This document shows, one piece after another, positions 16,414 through 24,723 of a stretch of DNA of 64,000 bases. The stretch lies in assembly GCF_021590045.1 (NCBI RefSeq), contig NZ_CP062221.1:3162001-3226000 (forward strand). The letters run 5' to 3'. A model generated the notes under the pieces. It was not told where the DNA came from, did no database searches, and worked only from the letters and a program-made list of their open reading frames with translations. Position 1 is the stretch's first letter; every line of letters starts with the position of its first letter. This DNA is from Cellulomonas palmilytica (lineage in GTDB: Bacteria; Actinomycetota; Actinomycetes; Actinomycetales; Cellulomonadaceae). Made by a program: the position numbers and the translations under genes.

Positions 16414-17355
16414 ATGAGGACGATCCTGCTGCCCACCACGCTCGAAGAGCGCGTCGCGCTGCCACAAGGGTGGCGTTCGCTCGACTACGACCCCGCGCTG
16501 CCGCTGCCGACCGCGGGGCTCGACGCCGAGGTGCTGGTGGTGTGGGGGAACCGTCGTCCCGCGCTGGCGGACGCCGCGCGACGCCTGGCGGGGCTGCGCT
16601 GGGTCGCGTGCCTCGCGGCGGGCACGGACGCGGTCGACGACGCGGGCTTCGATCCGTCGGTCGTCGTGACGTCCGGTCGCGGGCTGCACGACGGGCCCGT
16701 CACCGAGCACGCGCTCGCGCTCCTGCTCGCGTGCGCGCGGCGGCTGCCCGACCTGGTGCGCGCGCAGGACGAGCGCCGGTGGGCCGGGGAGCTCGGCGGC
16801 GTGCAGCGGGTGCACGACACGAAGTTCCGCACCCTGGCGGGGGCGCACGTCGTGGTCTGGGGGTTCGGGTCCATCGCGACCAGGCTCGCCCCGCTGCTGG
16901 TGGCGCTCGGGGCGAACGTCACGGGGGTCGCGCGGACCGCGGGCGAGCGCGAGGGGTTCGGTGTGGTCACGCCCGACGAGCTGCCGCGCGTGCTGCCGAC
17001 GGCCGACGCGCTCGTCGGGATCCTGCCCGCCACCGCGCAGACCCGGCACGCGATCGACGCGCGGGTGCTCGCGATGCTCCCGCCGCGCGCGTTCGTCGTG
17101 AACGTGGGGCGCGGCTCGACGCTCGACGAGAGCGCGCTCGTCGACGCGGTGCGCACGCGGCAGATCGCGGGTGCCGCGCTGGACGTGTTCGAGCGCGAGC
17201 CGTTGCCGCCGTCGAGCCCGCTGTGGGGCGAGCCCCGCATCCTCATCAGCCCGCACGCGGCCGGCGGACGTCCGCAGCACGCGGGCGCGTTCCTCACCGA
17301 GGCGCTGCGCGCGTTCGACGAGGACCGTCCGCTGCCGAATGTCGTCCCGCGCTGA
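16414..17355 (+). CDS. D-2-hydroxyacid dehydrogenase (NAD-dependent)
   Basis: Cytoplasmic oxidoreductase of 313 residues. The catalytic domain is split around a Rossmann domain with nucleotide motif VWGFGSIATRLAP (GxGxxx, about 150). VNVGRGSTLDESALVDAV and GAALDVFEREPLP are family signatures. The catalytic His lies in LISPHAAGG near the C-terminus. Arg in VGRGS and an acidic residue in DVFE complete the usual triad. Substrate is not predictable, and the short N-terminal domain separates it from SerA. It is divergent from devR, with 19 nt between starts. Confidence 0.88.
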   Translation: MRTILLPTTLEERVALPQGWRSLDYDPALPLPTAGLDAEVLVVWGNRRPALADAARRLAGLRWVACLAAGTDAVDDAGFDPSVVVTSGRGLHDGPVTEHALALLLACARRLPDLVRAQDERRWAGELGGVQRVHDTKFRTLAGAHVVVWGFGSIATRLAPLLVALGANVTGVARTAGEREGFGVVTPDELPRVLPTADALVGILPATAQTRHAIDARVLAMLPPRAFVVNVGRGSTLDESALVDAVRTRQIAGAALDVFEREPLPPSSPLWGEPRILISPHAAGGRPQHAGAFLTEALRAFDEDRPLPNVVPR

Positions 17356-17373
17356 CGCCGGGTCGGCCGCGGG

Positions 17374-18327
17374 TCAGGTGCGAGGCGACCGCGCCGCCCG
17401 TGGCGTCCGGGGCGCGGGCTGGCAGCGGGGGCAGAACGCCGAGCTGCGGTTCATGAACTCGACGCGCCGGATCGGCGTGCCGCAGCGCGGGCACGGGCGG
17501 CCCTCCTGCCCGTAGACGGCCAGGCTGCGGTCGAAGTACCCGGACGCGCCGTTGACGTTGACGTACAGCGCATCGAAGCTCGTCCCGCCCTGCGCGAGCG
17601 CCTCCGACATGACCTGCGCGGCCGCGTCGAGCACGCGCCGGACGCCGACCGGCCGCAGCGCCGAGGTCGGGCGCGCGAAGTGCACCTGCGCACGCCACAG
17701 CGCCTCGTCGGCGTAGATGTTGCCGACGCCCGAGACGAGCGTCTGGTCCAGCAGGGCGCGCTTGATGCCGGTCCTGCGCGAACGCACCGCGCGCACCAGG
17801 GTCGGCAGGTCGAGCGCCGGGTCGAGCAGGTCGCGCGCGATGTGGGCGACCTGCTCCGGGACGGTCGCGTCCGACGAGCCCCGCCCGCCCGGAGCGCCGT
17901 CCGGGGTCGGGACCAGGTCCTGCACGCTCACGTGGCCGAACGTGCGCTGGTCGACGAAGTCGAGCGCGCCCCCGTCGTCGAGCACGAACCGCACGCGCAG
18001 GTGCGGATGGACCGCACGGTCTCCCGCGGTCTCGGCCGCGAGCTCGTCCGACGAGCGCACCAGGAGCTGGCCGCTCATCCCGAGGTGGACGAGCAACGCC
18101 TCGTCGGCGGCATTCCGGTCCCCGGTGAGCGGCACCCACAGGAACTTCCCGCGCCGCACCGCCGCGGCGAGCGTGCGTCCCTGCACGCGGCCGACGAGGT
18201 CGGCGGGACCGCCCAGGTGCCGACGGACGCTGTAGTCGCGCAGCACCTGCGCGTCGAGCACGCGGCGGCCGACGACGTGACGTGCGAGCCCGTCGCGGAC
18301 GGTCTCGACCTCGGGCAGCTCGGGCAC
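17374..18327 (-). CDS. mutM: Formamidopyrimidine-DNA glycosylase (Fpg)
   Basis: Base-excision repair enzyme removing 8-oxoguanine, with AP-lyase activity. The 317-residue product begins [14 protein letters not shown], giving the catalytic Pro2 and Glu3. HLGMSGQL, the H2TH region ([20 protein letters not shown]) and a C-terminal zinc finger ([10 protein letters not shown]...FCPRC) are all present. It follows rnc with a 3-nt gap, the usual actinobacterial order. An extra loop of about 20 residues ([17 protein letters not shown]) lies in the middle. Confidence 0.96.
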   Translation of the reverse strand: MPELPEVETVRDGLARHVVGRRVLDAQVLRDYSVRRHLGGPADLVGRVQGRTLAAAVRRGKFLWVPLTGDRNAADEALLVHLGMSGQLLVRSSDELAAETAGDRAVHPHLRVRFVLDDGGALDFVDQRTFGHVSVQDLVPTPDGAPGGRGSSDATVPEQVAHIARDLLDPALDLPTLVRAVRSRRTGIKRALLDQTLVSGVGNIYADEALWRAQVHFARPTSALRPVGVRRVLDAAAQVMSEALAQGGTSFDALYVNVNGASGYFDRSLAVYGQEGRPCPRCGTPIRRVEFMNRSSAFCPRCQPAPRTPRAARSPRT

Positions 18328-18330
18328 GCG

Positions 18331-19071
18331 TCAGCCGGCGGCAGCCCCGGGAGCCGCAGCGTCGTCGTCCACCGCGCTCTCCGCCTGCAGCCGTCGGTAC
18401 GCGGCCTCCGCGGCCTGCTGCTCGGCGACCTTCTTCGCCGGGCCGACGCCCGTGCCGCGCACCTCGCCGCCCACGACGGCGTGCGCGGTGAACGACCGCG
18501 CGTGGTCCGGGCCCTCGCCCACGACGTCGTAGTGCGGCGCACCGAGCCCGAGGGACGCGGAAAGCTCCTGCAGCGACGTCTTCCAGTCGAGACCTGCGCC
18601 CAGGTCGGCCGCCTGCGCGAGCGTCGGGCCGACGAGGCGCTCGACGACGACACGCGCGGTCTCGAGCCCGTGCGTCAGGTAGATCGCCCCGAACAGCGCC
18701 TCGAGCGTGTCGGACAGGATCGAGTCCTTGTCGCGGCCGCCCGTGGCGAGCTCGCCCTTGCCGAGCAGCACGTAGCGGCCCAGGTCCAGGTTTCGCGCGA
18801 CGCCCGCGAGCCCGCGCTGCGACACGGTCGCGGCACGCATCTTCGCGAGCGCACCCTCGGGCTCGTCGGGACGCGTGCGGTACAGCGACTCCGTCACCAC
18901 GAGGCCCAGGACCGTGTCGCCCAGGAACTCCAGGCGCTCGTTCGTCGGGATGCCGCCGGCTTCGTGCGCGAACGACCGGTGGGTCAGGGCGAGCACGAGA
19001 AGCTCGGGGTCCAGGTGGACCCCGAGCTTCTCGAGGAGTTCGGTGGCCATGTCGCCCCCGCCGGCACTCAT
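18331..19071 (-). CDS. rnc: Ribonuclease III
   Basis: Double-strand-specific endoribonuclease for rRNA processing, cytoplasmic. The catalytic domain carries the RNase III signature [13 protein letters not shown], followed by a C-terminal double-stranded-RNA-binding domain ([21 protein letters not shown]). Start is uncertain: ATG at 19071 (246 residues) and ATG at 19050 (239, [14 protein letters not shown]) are both in frame, and the latter has a weak GGGGGCG upstream. It lies between rpmF and mutM in one operon. Confidence 0.94.
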   Translation of the reverse strand: MSAGGGDMATELLEKLGVHLDPELLVLALTHRSFAHEAGGIPTNERLEFLGDTVLGLVVTESLYRTRPDEPEGALAKMRAATVSQRGLAGVARNLDLGRYVLLGKGELATGGRDKDSILSDTLEALFGAIYLTHGLETARVVVERLVGPTLAQAADLGAGLDWKTSLQELSASLGLGAPHYDVVGEGPDHARSFTAHAVVGGEVRGTGVGPAKKVAEQQAAEAAYRRLQAESAVDDDAAAPGAAAG

Positions 19072-19108
19072 GCCAGGGCCCGGGACGTCACGACTGCGCG
19101 CACCCGCT

Positions 19109-19306
19109 TCAGCGGGCGTCGTGCTCGCTGCGCAGCGCCTCGGCGTACTGACGGCCGTTGTAGGCACCGCACGACGGGCAGGCCGTGTGGGGCTTCTTGT
19201 CGGCCTTGCAGTTGGGGCACTGCGTGATCGTCGTGGCAGTGGTCTTCCACTGCGACCGACGCGCACGGGTGTTGCTGCGCGACATCTTGCGCTTCGGAAC
19301 CGCCAC
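19109..19306 (-). CDS. rpmF: 50S ribosomal protein L32
   Basis: 65 residues starting [20 protein letters not shown], with a zinc-ribbon of four Cys ([17 protein letters not shown]). This is the zinc-binding (C+) form of L32. It lies 2 nt after the DUF177 stop, the classic DUF177-rpmF pairing, so synthesis is likely coupled. Confidence 0.97.
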   Translation of the reverse strand: MAVPKRKMSRSNTRARRSQWKTTATTITQCPNCKADKKPHTACPSCGAYNGRQYAEALRSEHDAR

Positions 19307-19308
19307 GG

Positions 19309-19887
19309 CTAGCTCTCTTTCGTCTCGTCGTCCTGGCTCACCAGACCGCTCAGGGCGGACCAGCGAGGGTCAAGCGTCTCATGCGAATGGTCAGGGTCGT
19401 CCGCCAGGCGCGCTCCGCACTCGGAGCACAGACCCGGGCAGTCGGGCCGGCACAACGGCTGGAACGGCAGAGCCGGCACCACCGCGTCCCGCAGCGCGGG
19501 CTCCAGGTCGATCAGGTCGTCCTCGAGCTCGCGCACGTCCTCGCCCTCGTCACCCTCCTCGGCCGCGGCCTTCGCGCGCTCGGGGTACGCGTAGAGCTCC
19601 GTGAGGAAGACGTCGACGTCGTCGACGACCTCGCCCAGGCAGCGCACGCACTCCCCGACCGCCCGACCACGGACGGATCCGGTGACCAGGACCCCCTCCA
19701 TGACGGCCTCGAGCCTCAGATCGAGCTCGAGGTCCGACCCTTCGGGGAAACCGATCACGTCGGTGCCGAGGTCCGCGGGAGCGGCGACCGTCCGCTGCAC
19801 GGTCCGCGTCGATCCCGGACGTCGGCCGAGCTCGTGGGTGTCGAGCACGAACGGCGAGCGGGGATCGAGGTGAACTGGGCGGTGCAC
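19309..19887 (-). CDS. YceD/DUF177 family protein (23S rRNA accumulation protein)
   Basis: 192 residues. GTG at 19887 has GAGGGG 6 nt upstream and matches the family start (VHRPVHLDPRSPFVLDTHELGR). Two Cys pairs follow: GECVRCLGEV, typical of DUF177, and CRPDCPGLCSECG. The middle is very acidic. YceD is needed for normal 23S rRNA levels in E. coli and is almost always next to rpmF, as here. Confidence 0.92.
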   Translation of the reverse strand: MHRPVHLDPRSPFVLDTHELGRRPGSTRTVQRTVAAPADLGTDVIGFPEGSDLELDLRLEAVMEGVLVTGSVRGRAVGECVRCLGEVVDDVDVFLTELYAYPERAKAAAEEGDEGEDVRELEDDLIDLEPALRDAVVPALPFQPLCRPDCPGLCSECGARLADDPDHSHETLDPRWSALSGLVSQDDETKES

Positions 19888-19954
19888 GGCCGTCCCCTCG
19901 TAGTGGTTCTCCTGCGGATTCTCGGTACCGCCAGACCGGCAGGACCAACGGACG

Positions 19955-19983
19955 ATGCTACAGGTCCCGCCGGACGCCCCCAA
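19955..19983 (-). promoter_or_regulatory. Promoter for the DUF177-rpmF-rnc-mutM operon
   Basis: Reading leftward: -35 TTGGGG (19983-19978), 17-base spacer, -10 TAGCAT (19960-19955). The leader is about 60 nt. The -35 is the same as that in front of rpmB (26593). Confidence 0.55.
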
Positions 19984-20025
19984 ATCGTCCGGGCGTGAGC
20001 GTCGCCACCGCGCAGGGCACGGCGG

Positions 20026-20508
20026 TCACGCGTCGGTCGAGAGCCTGCCCGCGAGCTTCGCGCGGCCCGCCTGCACCTGCGCGAGCACCTTGCCGAGGTC
20101 GATCTCGAAGTCCGCGAGGCGGCGGTCGCAGTAGTCGTCCGCGTCGCGCCGCAGCTCGTCGGCGGTGTGCTGCGCGTCGGCGACGAGCTGCGCGGCCTGC
20201 TCTTGTGCCGCGGTCACGACCGCCTCCTGCGCGACGAGCTCGGCCGCCTGCGCCCGTGCGCGCTCGAGGATCCGGTCGGCGTCCTCCTGCGCCGCGGTGC
20301 GCGCGGCATCCGCGTCCGCGAGCACCTGGTCGGCGCGCGTGAGCTGGTCCGGCAGCACCTCGCGCGCCTGCGCGACGAGGTCCAGCAGCTCGGCGCGGCT
20401 CACCAGCACCGACGACGACATGGGCATGTTCCGCGCGGCCAGGACGGCCTGCTCGATCGCGTCGAGCACCCCCGTCAGGCCTTCGGTCCGCTCCTGCGGC
20501 TCGCTCAC
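20026..20508 (-). CDS. Coiled-coil protein, DivIVA/F0-b-like (Rv2927c-type)
   Basis: 160 residues. GTG at 20508 has AAGGAGG 7 nt upstream, a near-ideal site. After a short N-terminal segment, residues about 60-140 are one long helix rich in Ala, Gln and acidic residues with heptad spacing (ADADAARTAAQEDADRILER). It resembles the conserved actinobacterial gene next to the rnc cluster and coaD (Rv2927c in M. tuberculosis). Function is unknown; DivIVA-like scaffolding is a weak analogy. Confidence 0.75.
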   Translation of the reverse strand: MSEPQERTEGLTGVLDAIEQAVLAARNMPMSSSVLVSRAELLDLVAQAREVLPDQLTRADQVLADADAARTAAQEDADRILERARAQAAELVAQEAVVTAAQEQAAQLVADAQHTADELRRDADDYCDRRLADFEIDLGKVLAQVQAGRAKLAGRLSTDA

Positions 20509-20590
20509 GGGCGATCCTCCTTCTCTCGCACGCACGGGCCGGTCCGGCGCGTGCGCGGGTCCAGCCTCGCACCGCGGGCCGTGCGTCGCG

Positions 20591-20620
20591 GCCCGAGGGC
20601 GGCGCGAGGCGCCCTCGGGC
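20591..20620 (-). terminator. Hairpin terminator downstream of coaD
   Basis: 11-bp perfect inverted repeat GCCCGAGGGCG / CGCCCTCGGGC with an 8-base loop, 17 nt past the coaD stop. It ends the DAK2-recG-rsmD-GNAT-coaD transcript. Confidence 0.7.
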
Positions 20621-20636
20621 GTGGCTCAGGCGTGAC

Positions 20637-21116
20637 TCAAGCACGGCCCAGCGCGGCGCGCACGGCGTCCGCGACGCCCGCGGGGACGAGGTCGTCGACC
20701 GACCCGCCGAACCGCGCGACGTCCTTCACGAGCGACGACGCGATGTGCGCGAGCGCGGGGTCCCCCACGACGAACACCGTCTCGACGCCCGTCAGGTGCC
20801 GGTTCATGAGCGCCATCGGCAGCTCGCCGTCGAAGTCCGCACCGCCCCGCAGCCCCTTGACGACCGCGGACGCGCCGACCTCGCGCACGAAGTCCGCGAG
20901 CAGTCCCGGCACGACCTCGACGCGCACGCCCGCGTCCTGCGCGAACGCCGCTCGTGCGAGCGCGACGCGCTGGTCGACGTCGAGCAGCGGGGACTTCGAG
21001 GAGTTCCGTGCGATCCCGACGACGACCTCGTCGAACATCGACCGCGCGCGCCGCACGACGTCGACGTGGCCGAGGGTCAGGGGGTCGAACGACCCGGGGC
21101 AGACGGCGAGGCTCAC
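20637..21116 (-). CDS. coaD: Phosphopantetheine adenylyltransferase
   Basis: Fourth step of CoA synthesis: ATP plus 4'-phosphopantetheine to dephospho-CoA. The 159-residue product starts VSLAVCPGSFDPLTLGHVDV, containing the nucleotidyltransferase T/HxGH motif; GLRGGADFDGELPMALMNR and the C-terminal SSLVKDVARFGG complete the family pattern. The GTG at 21116 lacks a ribosome-binding site, but TACGCT 7 nt upstream suggests a leaderless or near-leaderless start. Confidence 0.96.
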   Translation of the reverse strand: MSLAVCPGSFDPLTLGHVDVVRRARSMFDEVVVGIARNSSKSPLLDVDQRVALARAAFAQDAGVRVEVVPGLLADFVREVGASAVVKGLRGGADFDGELPMALMNRHLTGVETVFVVGDPALAHIASSLVKDVARFGGSVDDLVPAGVADAVRAALGRA

Positions 21117-21121
21117 GTCCG

Positions 21122-21751
21122 TCAGCGTAGGCCAGGGGCCCGCGGCGCCCGGTGCATCGCGCGCAGCGTCGCCGCGTCGTCGAGCGGCACCTGGCCGACG
21201 ACCGCGAACCCGAGGCGCTCGTAGAACACCACGTCGCGCTCCTCTGCCGTGCAGAGCCACGTCGTGGTCCCGCGCTCGTCGAACGTCGCGAGCCCGTGCG
21301 ACACGAGCCGCGAGCCCAGCCCGCGCCCCTGCAGACCCGGCCGGACCGCGAGCAGGTGCAGGTACACCGCGGGGTCGGCGGGCGCGTGCGCCGACGAGCC
21401 GCCGAGCGTCGCGAACAGGTGCGCCGTCCGCTCGGGCCCGACGACCGCGGCGACGATCCCGGGCACGGACGGCAGGCTCGCGAGCACCGGGTGGTCGTCG
21501 GGTGCGTCCGGCACGCGCCACGCGGCCACGCCCGCGACCTCGCCGTCGACCTCGACCACGTCGACCCGACCGACCGCGAGGTAGCGGTCGACGAACGCGC
21601 CGAACCACGCCGCGCACACGTCGTCGCGCGTCGTCTCGTCGGGCAGCGCCCAGCGGACCAGCGAGTCGTCGTGGAACGCCCGCCCGAGAACAGTCCGGAT
21701 CGCCGGCATGTCCTCGGCGCGCGCCGCGCGCACCCGGTGCTCGACGGTCAT
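21122..21751 (-). CDS. GNAT-family N-acetyltransferase
   Basis: 209 residues starting MTVEHRVRAARAEDMPAIRTVL. The acetyl-CoA site is the motif LLAVRPGLQGRGLGSRLVSHGL (about 138-160), followed by FYERLGFAVVG near the end. The ATG overlaps the rsmD stop (ATGA), and its ribosome-binding sequence GAGGGG lies within rsmD. Substrate unknown. The WLCTAEERDVVFYERLGF segment resembles GNATs annotated as drug/toxin acetylases, but that is only family resemblance. Confidence 0.87.
   Translation of the reverse strand: MTVEHRVRAARAEDMPAIRTVLGRAFHDDSLVRWALPDETTRDDVCAAWFGAFVDRYLAVGRVDVVEVDGEVAGVAAWRVPDAPDDHPVLASLPSVPGIVAAVVGPERTAHLFATLGGSSAHAPADPAVYLHLLAVRPGLQGRGLGSRLVSHGLATFDERGTTTWLCTAEERDVVFYERLGFAVVGQVPLDDAATLRAMHRAPRAPGLR
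21124..21129 (-). promoter_or_regulatory. -10 element for coaD inside the GNAT gene 3' end
   Basis: Reading leftward, TACGCT is followed by 7 nt and the coaD GTG. It overlaps the stop region of the preceding gene. Confidence 0.4.
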
Positions 21752-22320
21752 GCGTTCCCCTCCTCGTCCTCGTCGGGCTCGGCGAACCACACCGCGGTCT
21801 CGCCGTAGGAACGCGCGTCGAACCGCGTCAGGCCCTGCGGCCAGTCGGGTTCGGGCGCCCGGCCGGAACGCTCGACGACGACCACCGCACCCTCCGCGAG
21901 GTTCCCGACGAGCCCGCGCAGCACGGTCACCAGGTCCGCCTCGGACAGGTCGTACGGCGGGTCGACCAGCACGAGGTCCCACGGCGCGAGCGGGGGCCGC
22001 TCGACGAACCGTTCGGCCTTCTCGGCGACGACGACGACGCGGTCCCCGACGCCGAGCGTCACGACGTTGCGGCGGCACACCTCGGCGGCCTGCCGCGCGA
22101 GCTCGACGAGCGTCACCGCCGCGGCACCGCGGCTCGCGGCCTCCAGCCCGAGCGCGCCCGAGCCCGCGTACAGGTCCAGCACGCGCGCGCCGGCGACGAC
22201 GTCGAGGTGCTCGAGCCGCGAGAACAGCGCCTCGCGCACGCGCTCGCTCGTCGGCCGCGTCCCGGCGCGCGGCACCTGCAGCGAGCGCCCGCCGACGCTG
22301 CCCGCGACGATCCTCGTCAC
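21748..22320 (-). CDS. rsmD: 16S rRNA (guanine-966-N2)-methyltransferase RsmD
   Basis: 190 residues: MTRIVAGSVGGRSLQVPRAGTRPTS at the N-terminus, SAM motif ARVLDLYAGSGALGLEA (about 45-61) and catalytic motif VLVDPPYDLS. It is next to coaD as in most bacteria. GTG at 22320 has GGAGG 5 nt upstream. That GTG overlaps the TGA of a possible 39-codon frame (22317-22436). Confidence 0.95.
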   Translation of the reverse strand: MTRIVAGSVGGRSLQVPRAGTRPTSERVREALFSRLEHLDVVAGARVLDLYAGSGALGLEAASRGAAAVTLVELARQAAEVCRRNVVTLGVGDRVVVVAEKAERFVERPPLAPWDLVLVDPPYDLSEADLVTVLRGLVGNLAEGAVVVVERSGRAPEPDWPQGLTRFDARSYGETAVWFAEPDEDEEGNA

Positions 22321-22436
22321 GCCGTCCTCCCGTCCTGCGACATCCCGTCCTGCGAGATCCCGTCCTGCGACGCCGCGGCGCCCGGACGGACGTTCACCGT
22401 GCGCACAGCCTCGCCCACGACGGGCCCGGGCGTCAC
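22317..22436 (-). CDS. Possible 39-residue protein between recG and rsmD (SQDG repeats)
   Basis: A GTG-started frame begins 1 nt after the recG stop, and its TGA overlaps the rsmD start as GTGA. The product starts VTPGPVVGEAVRTVNV and ends with three copies of SQDG followed by I, M or R, from an exact-length 15-bp repeat that keeps frame. Third codon positions are almost all G/C, as in real genes here. There is no ribosome-binding site and no known homologue in mind. It may be a coupled small protein or only a spacer. Confidence 0.35.
   Translation of the reverse strand: MTPGPVVGEAVRTVNVRPGAAASQDGISQDGMSQDGRTA
22329..22373. repeat. 15-bp tandem repeat, three copies
   Basis: CCCGTCCTGCGACAT, then GAT and CGC variants at the last three bases, head to tail. 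The word TGCGACATCC recurs in the 16-bp repeats at 26421-26481. Confidence 0.8.
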
Positions 22437-22437
22437 G

Positions 22438-24672
22438 TCAGGCACGGTCGAGGAACTCGTCGCGCTCTCCGGCCAGGAGCAGGTCGATCGCGTCGCGCAG
22501 CGCCGGGTACGACTCGAGCTCGGGGTCCTGCTCGACGACGGCGCGCGCGTCGGCCCGCGCCTGCTCGATGAGGTCGCCGTCGCGCGTGACCCGCAGGAGC
22601 CGCAGCGACGTGGACGCACCGGACTGCGACGCCCCGAGGACGTCGCCCTCGCGCCGCTGCTCGAGGTCGAACGCCGCGAGCGCGAACCCGTCGAGCGTCT
22701 CGGCGACGGTGCGCAGCCGCTCGTGCCCGGGGCTGTTCTCGTGCGCCCCGGAGACGAGCAGGCACACGCCGGGCGCGCTGCCGCGGCCGACGCGGCCGCG
22801 CAGCTGGTGCAGCTGCGAGACGCCGAACAGGTCGGCGTCGAGGATCACCATCGCGGTGGCCTCGGGCACGTCCACGCCGACCTCGACGACCGTCGTCGAC
22901 ACGAGCACGGGCACGGCCCCGGACGCGAAGTCCGCGAGCGCGCGGTCCTTCTCGTCGGGCGCGAGCTTGCCGTGCAGCATCCCGACGCCCACACCGGCGA
23001 GCTCGGGCATGGACCGCAGCTCCTCGACGACCTCGAGCACGGCGCGCGGCGGGCGGCGGGGCGCGGCGCCCGCCTCGCCGAGCGTCGCGGGCTCGTCGGC
23101 CACGAGGTCCGCGCCGTCGTCGTCGTCGCCCGTGATCCGTGGGCACACCACGTACGCGCGCCCGCCCTTGGCGACCTCCTCCCGCACGCGGGCCCACGTG
23201 CGGGACATCCAGGCCGGCAGGTGCGCGGGCACGACGAACGTCGTGATCGGCGACCGGCCCGCCGGCAGCTCGTCGAGCACCGAGGTCTCCAGGTCCCCGA
23301 ACACCGTCATCGCGACCGTGCGCGGGATCGGCGTGGCGGTCATGGCCAGCAGGTGCGGCTGCGCCGCGGCCTTCGCGCGCAGCGCGTCACGCTGCTCGAC
23401 GCCGAACCGGTGCTGCTCGTCGACGACCACGAGCCCGAGGTCCGCGAACTGCACGGTCTTCTCCAGCAGTGCGTGCGTGCCGACGACGATGCCCGCGGCC
23501 CCCGACGCGGCGTCCAGCAGCGCCTGCTTGCGCGCCGCGCCCGTGACGGACCCGGTGAGCAGCGCGACGCGCGTGCCCTGCTCGGCCCCGCCGAGCATCC
23601 CGCCCTCGGCCAGGTCACCGAGCATCGCGCGCAGCGAACGCGCGTGCTGCGCCGCGAGCACCTCGGTGGGCGCGAGCAGGGCTGCCTGCCCGCCCGAGTC
23701 GACGACCTGCAGCATCGCGCGCAGCGCGACGACGGTCTTGCCGGACCCGACCTCGCCCTGCAGCAGCCGCTGCATGGGCACCTGCTGCGCGAGCTCGGCC
23801 GCGACCTGCTCCCCCACCGCGCGCTGCCCGGCCGTGAGCGTGAACGGCAGCCGCGCGTCGAACGCGTCGAGCAACCCGCCCGGCACGTGGGGCCGCGCGA
23901 CCGCGGGCTGCGACGCGGCGCGCGCCCGGCGCCGCGCGAGCTCGGCCTGCAGGACGAACGCCTCCTCGTACCGCTGGCGTCGGCGAGCCTGCCGCCAGTC
24001 CTCCTCGGTCTCCGGGCGGTGGATGGCGCGCAACGCGGGCAGCAGGTCCCCCAGACCGCGTGCGTCGCGGACCTGGTCCGGCACCGGATCGGGCACGTCG
24101 CCGTCCCGCAGCGGGTCGAGGACGAGCTGCACGGCCGTCGCGATCTTCGCGCTGTCGAGCCCCGCGCTGGCCGGGTACACCGGCAGCGGGCGCGCGGCGT
24201 GCTCGAGCGCGGCACCCTCGTCGTCGGCGTCGAACCACACCGCCTCCGGGTTCGCGAGCTGCGCGCGGCCGTTGAACCAGCCGACCTTGCCCGTGAACAG
24301 CCCGCGCCGCCCGGGCCGCAGCTCACGCTCGAAGCGCTTGGCCATGTGCTCGCGCTGCGCGAAGAACGCGAGGTGCAGCACCGAGCGCCCGTCGGTGACC
24401 TGCGCCTCGACCCGCAGCTTGCCCGACGACCGCGAGCGCAGCACGCCCGAGCACGAGCGCACCTCGGCCACGACCGACGCCTTCTCGTCGATCACGAGGC
24501 CCGCGATGTCCGTCAGGCGGCTCGGGTCGGCGTACCGGCGCGGGTAGTAGCGCAGCAGGTCGCCCGCCGTGCGCACGCCCAGGGCCTCGAACTTCGGCCC
24601 CGTGCGCGGCACGAGCGACCCCACCGGTCGGTCGAGCCCCGCCGCGCGCGTCACCCCGTCCGCGTACCGCAC
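22438..24672 (-). CDS. recG: ATP-dependent DNA helicase RecG
   Basis: Remodels stalled replication forks and Holliday junctions. 744 residues: an N-terminal wedge/OB region (LRYYPRRYADPSRLTDIAGL), Walker A GEVGSGKT, DEQH-box VVVDEQHRFGV, TATPIPRTVAMT and motif VI QLRGRVGRG. GTG at 24672 has AAGGAGG about 6 nt upstream. It lies 51 nt after the DAK2-domain gene, a common recG neighbour. Confidence 0.96.
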   Translation of the reverse strand: MRYADGVTRAAGLDRPVGSLVPRTGPKFEALGVRTAGDLLRYYPRRYADPSRLTDIAGLVIDEKASVVAEVRSCSGVLRSRSSGKLRVEAQVTDGRSVLHLAFFAQREHMAKRFERELRPGRRGLFTGKVGWFNGRAQLANPEAVWFDADDEGAALEHAARPLPVYPASAGLDSAKIATAVQLVLDPLRDGDVPDPVPDQVRDARGLGDLLPALRAIHRPETEEDWRQARRRQRYEEAFVLQAELARRRARAASQPAVARPHVPGGLLDAFDARLPFTLTAGQRAVGEQVAAELAQQVPMQRLLQGEVGSGKTVVALRAMLQVVDSGGQAALLAPTEVLAAQHARSLRAMLGDLAEGGMLGGAEQGTRVALLTGSVTGAARKQALLDAASGAAGIVVGTHALLEKTVQFADLGLVVVDEQHRFGVEQRDALRAKAAAQPHLLAMTATPIPRTVAMTVFGDLETSVLDELPAGRSPITTFVVPAHLPAWMSRTWARVREEVAKGGRAYVVCPRITGDDDDGADLVADEPATLGEAGAAPRRPPRAVLEVVEELRSMPELAGVGVGMLHGKLAPDEKDRALADFASGAVPVLVSTTVVEVGVDVPEATAMVILDADLFGVSQLHQLRGRVGRGSAPGVCLLVSGAHENSPGHERLRTVAETLDGFALAAFDLEQRREGDVLGASQSGASTSLRLLRVTRDGDLIEQARADARAVVEQDPELESYPALRDAIDLLLAGERDEFLDRA

Positions 24673-24723
24673 ACGCCCTCCTTCGTCCTCGTCCCCGCCG
24701 TGGTCCCGACCCGCCCGACCCGC

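Noticed and set aside
16395..16415. ATG at 16415 as start of the devR-like gene
   Set aside because: It overlaps the divergent start codon, and GTG at 16394 has a -10 exactly 6 nt upstream.
22329..22373. CRISPR-like array
   Set aside because: Units are 15 bp, contiguous, without spacers or cas genes.
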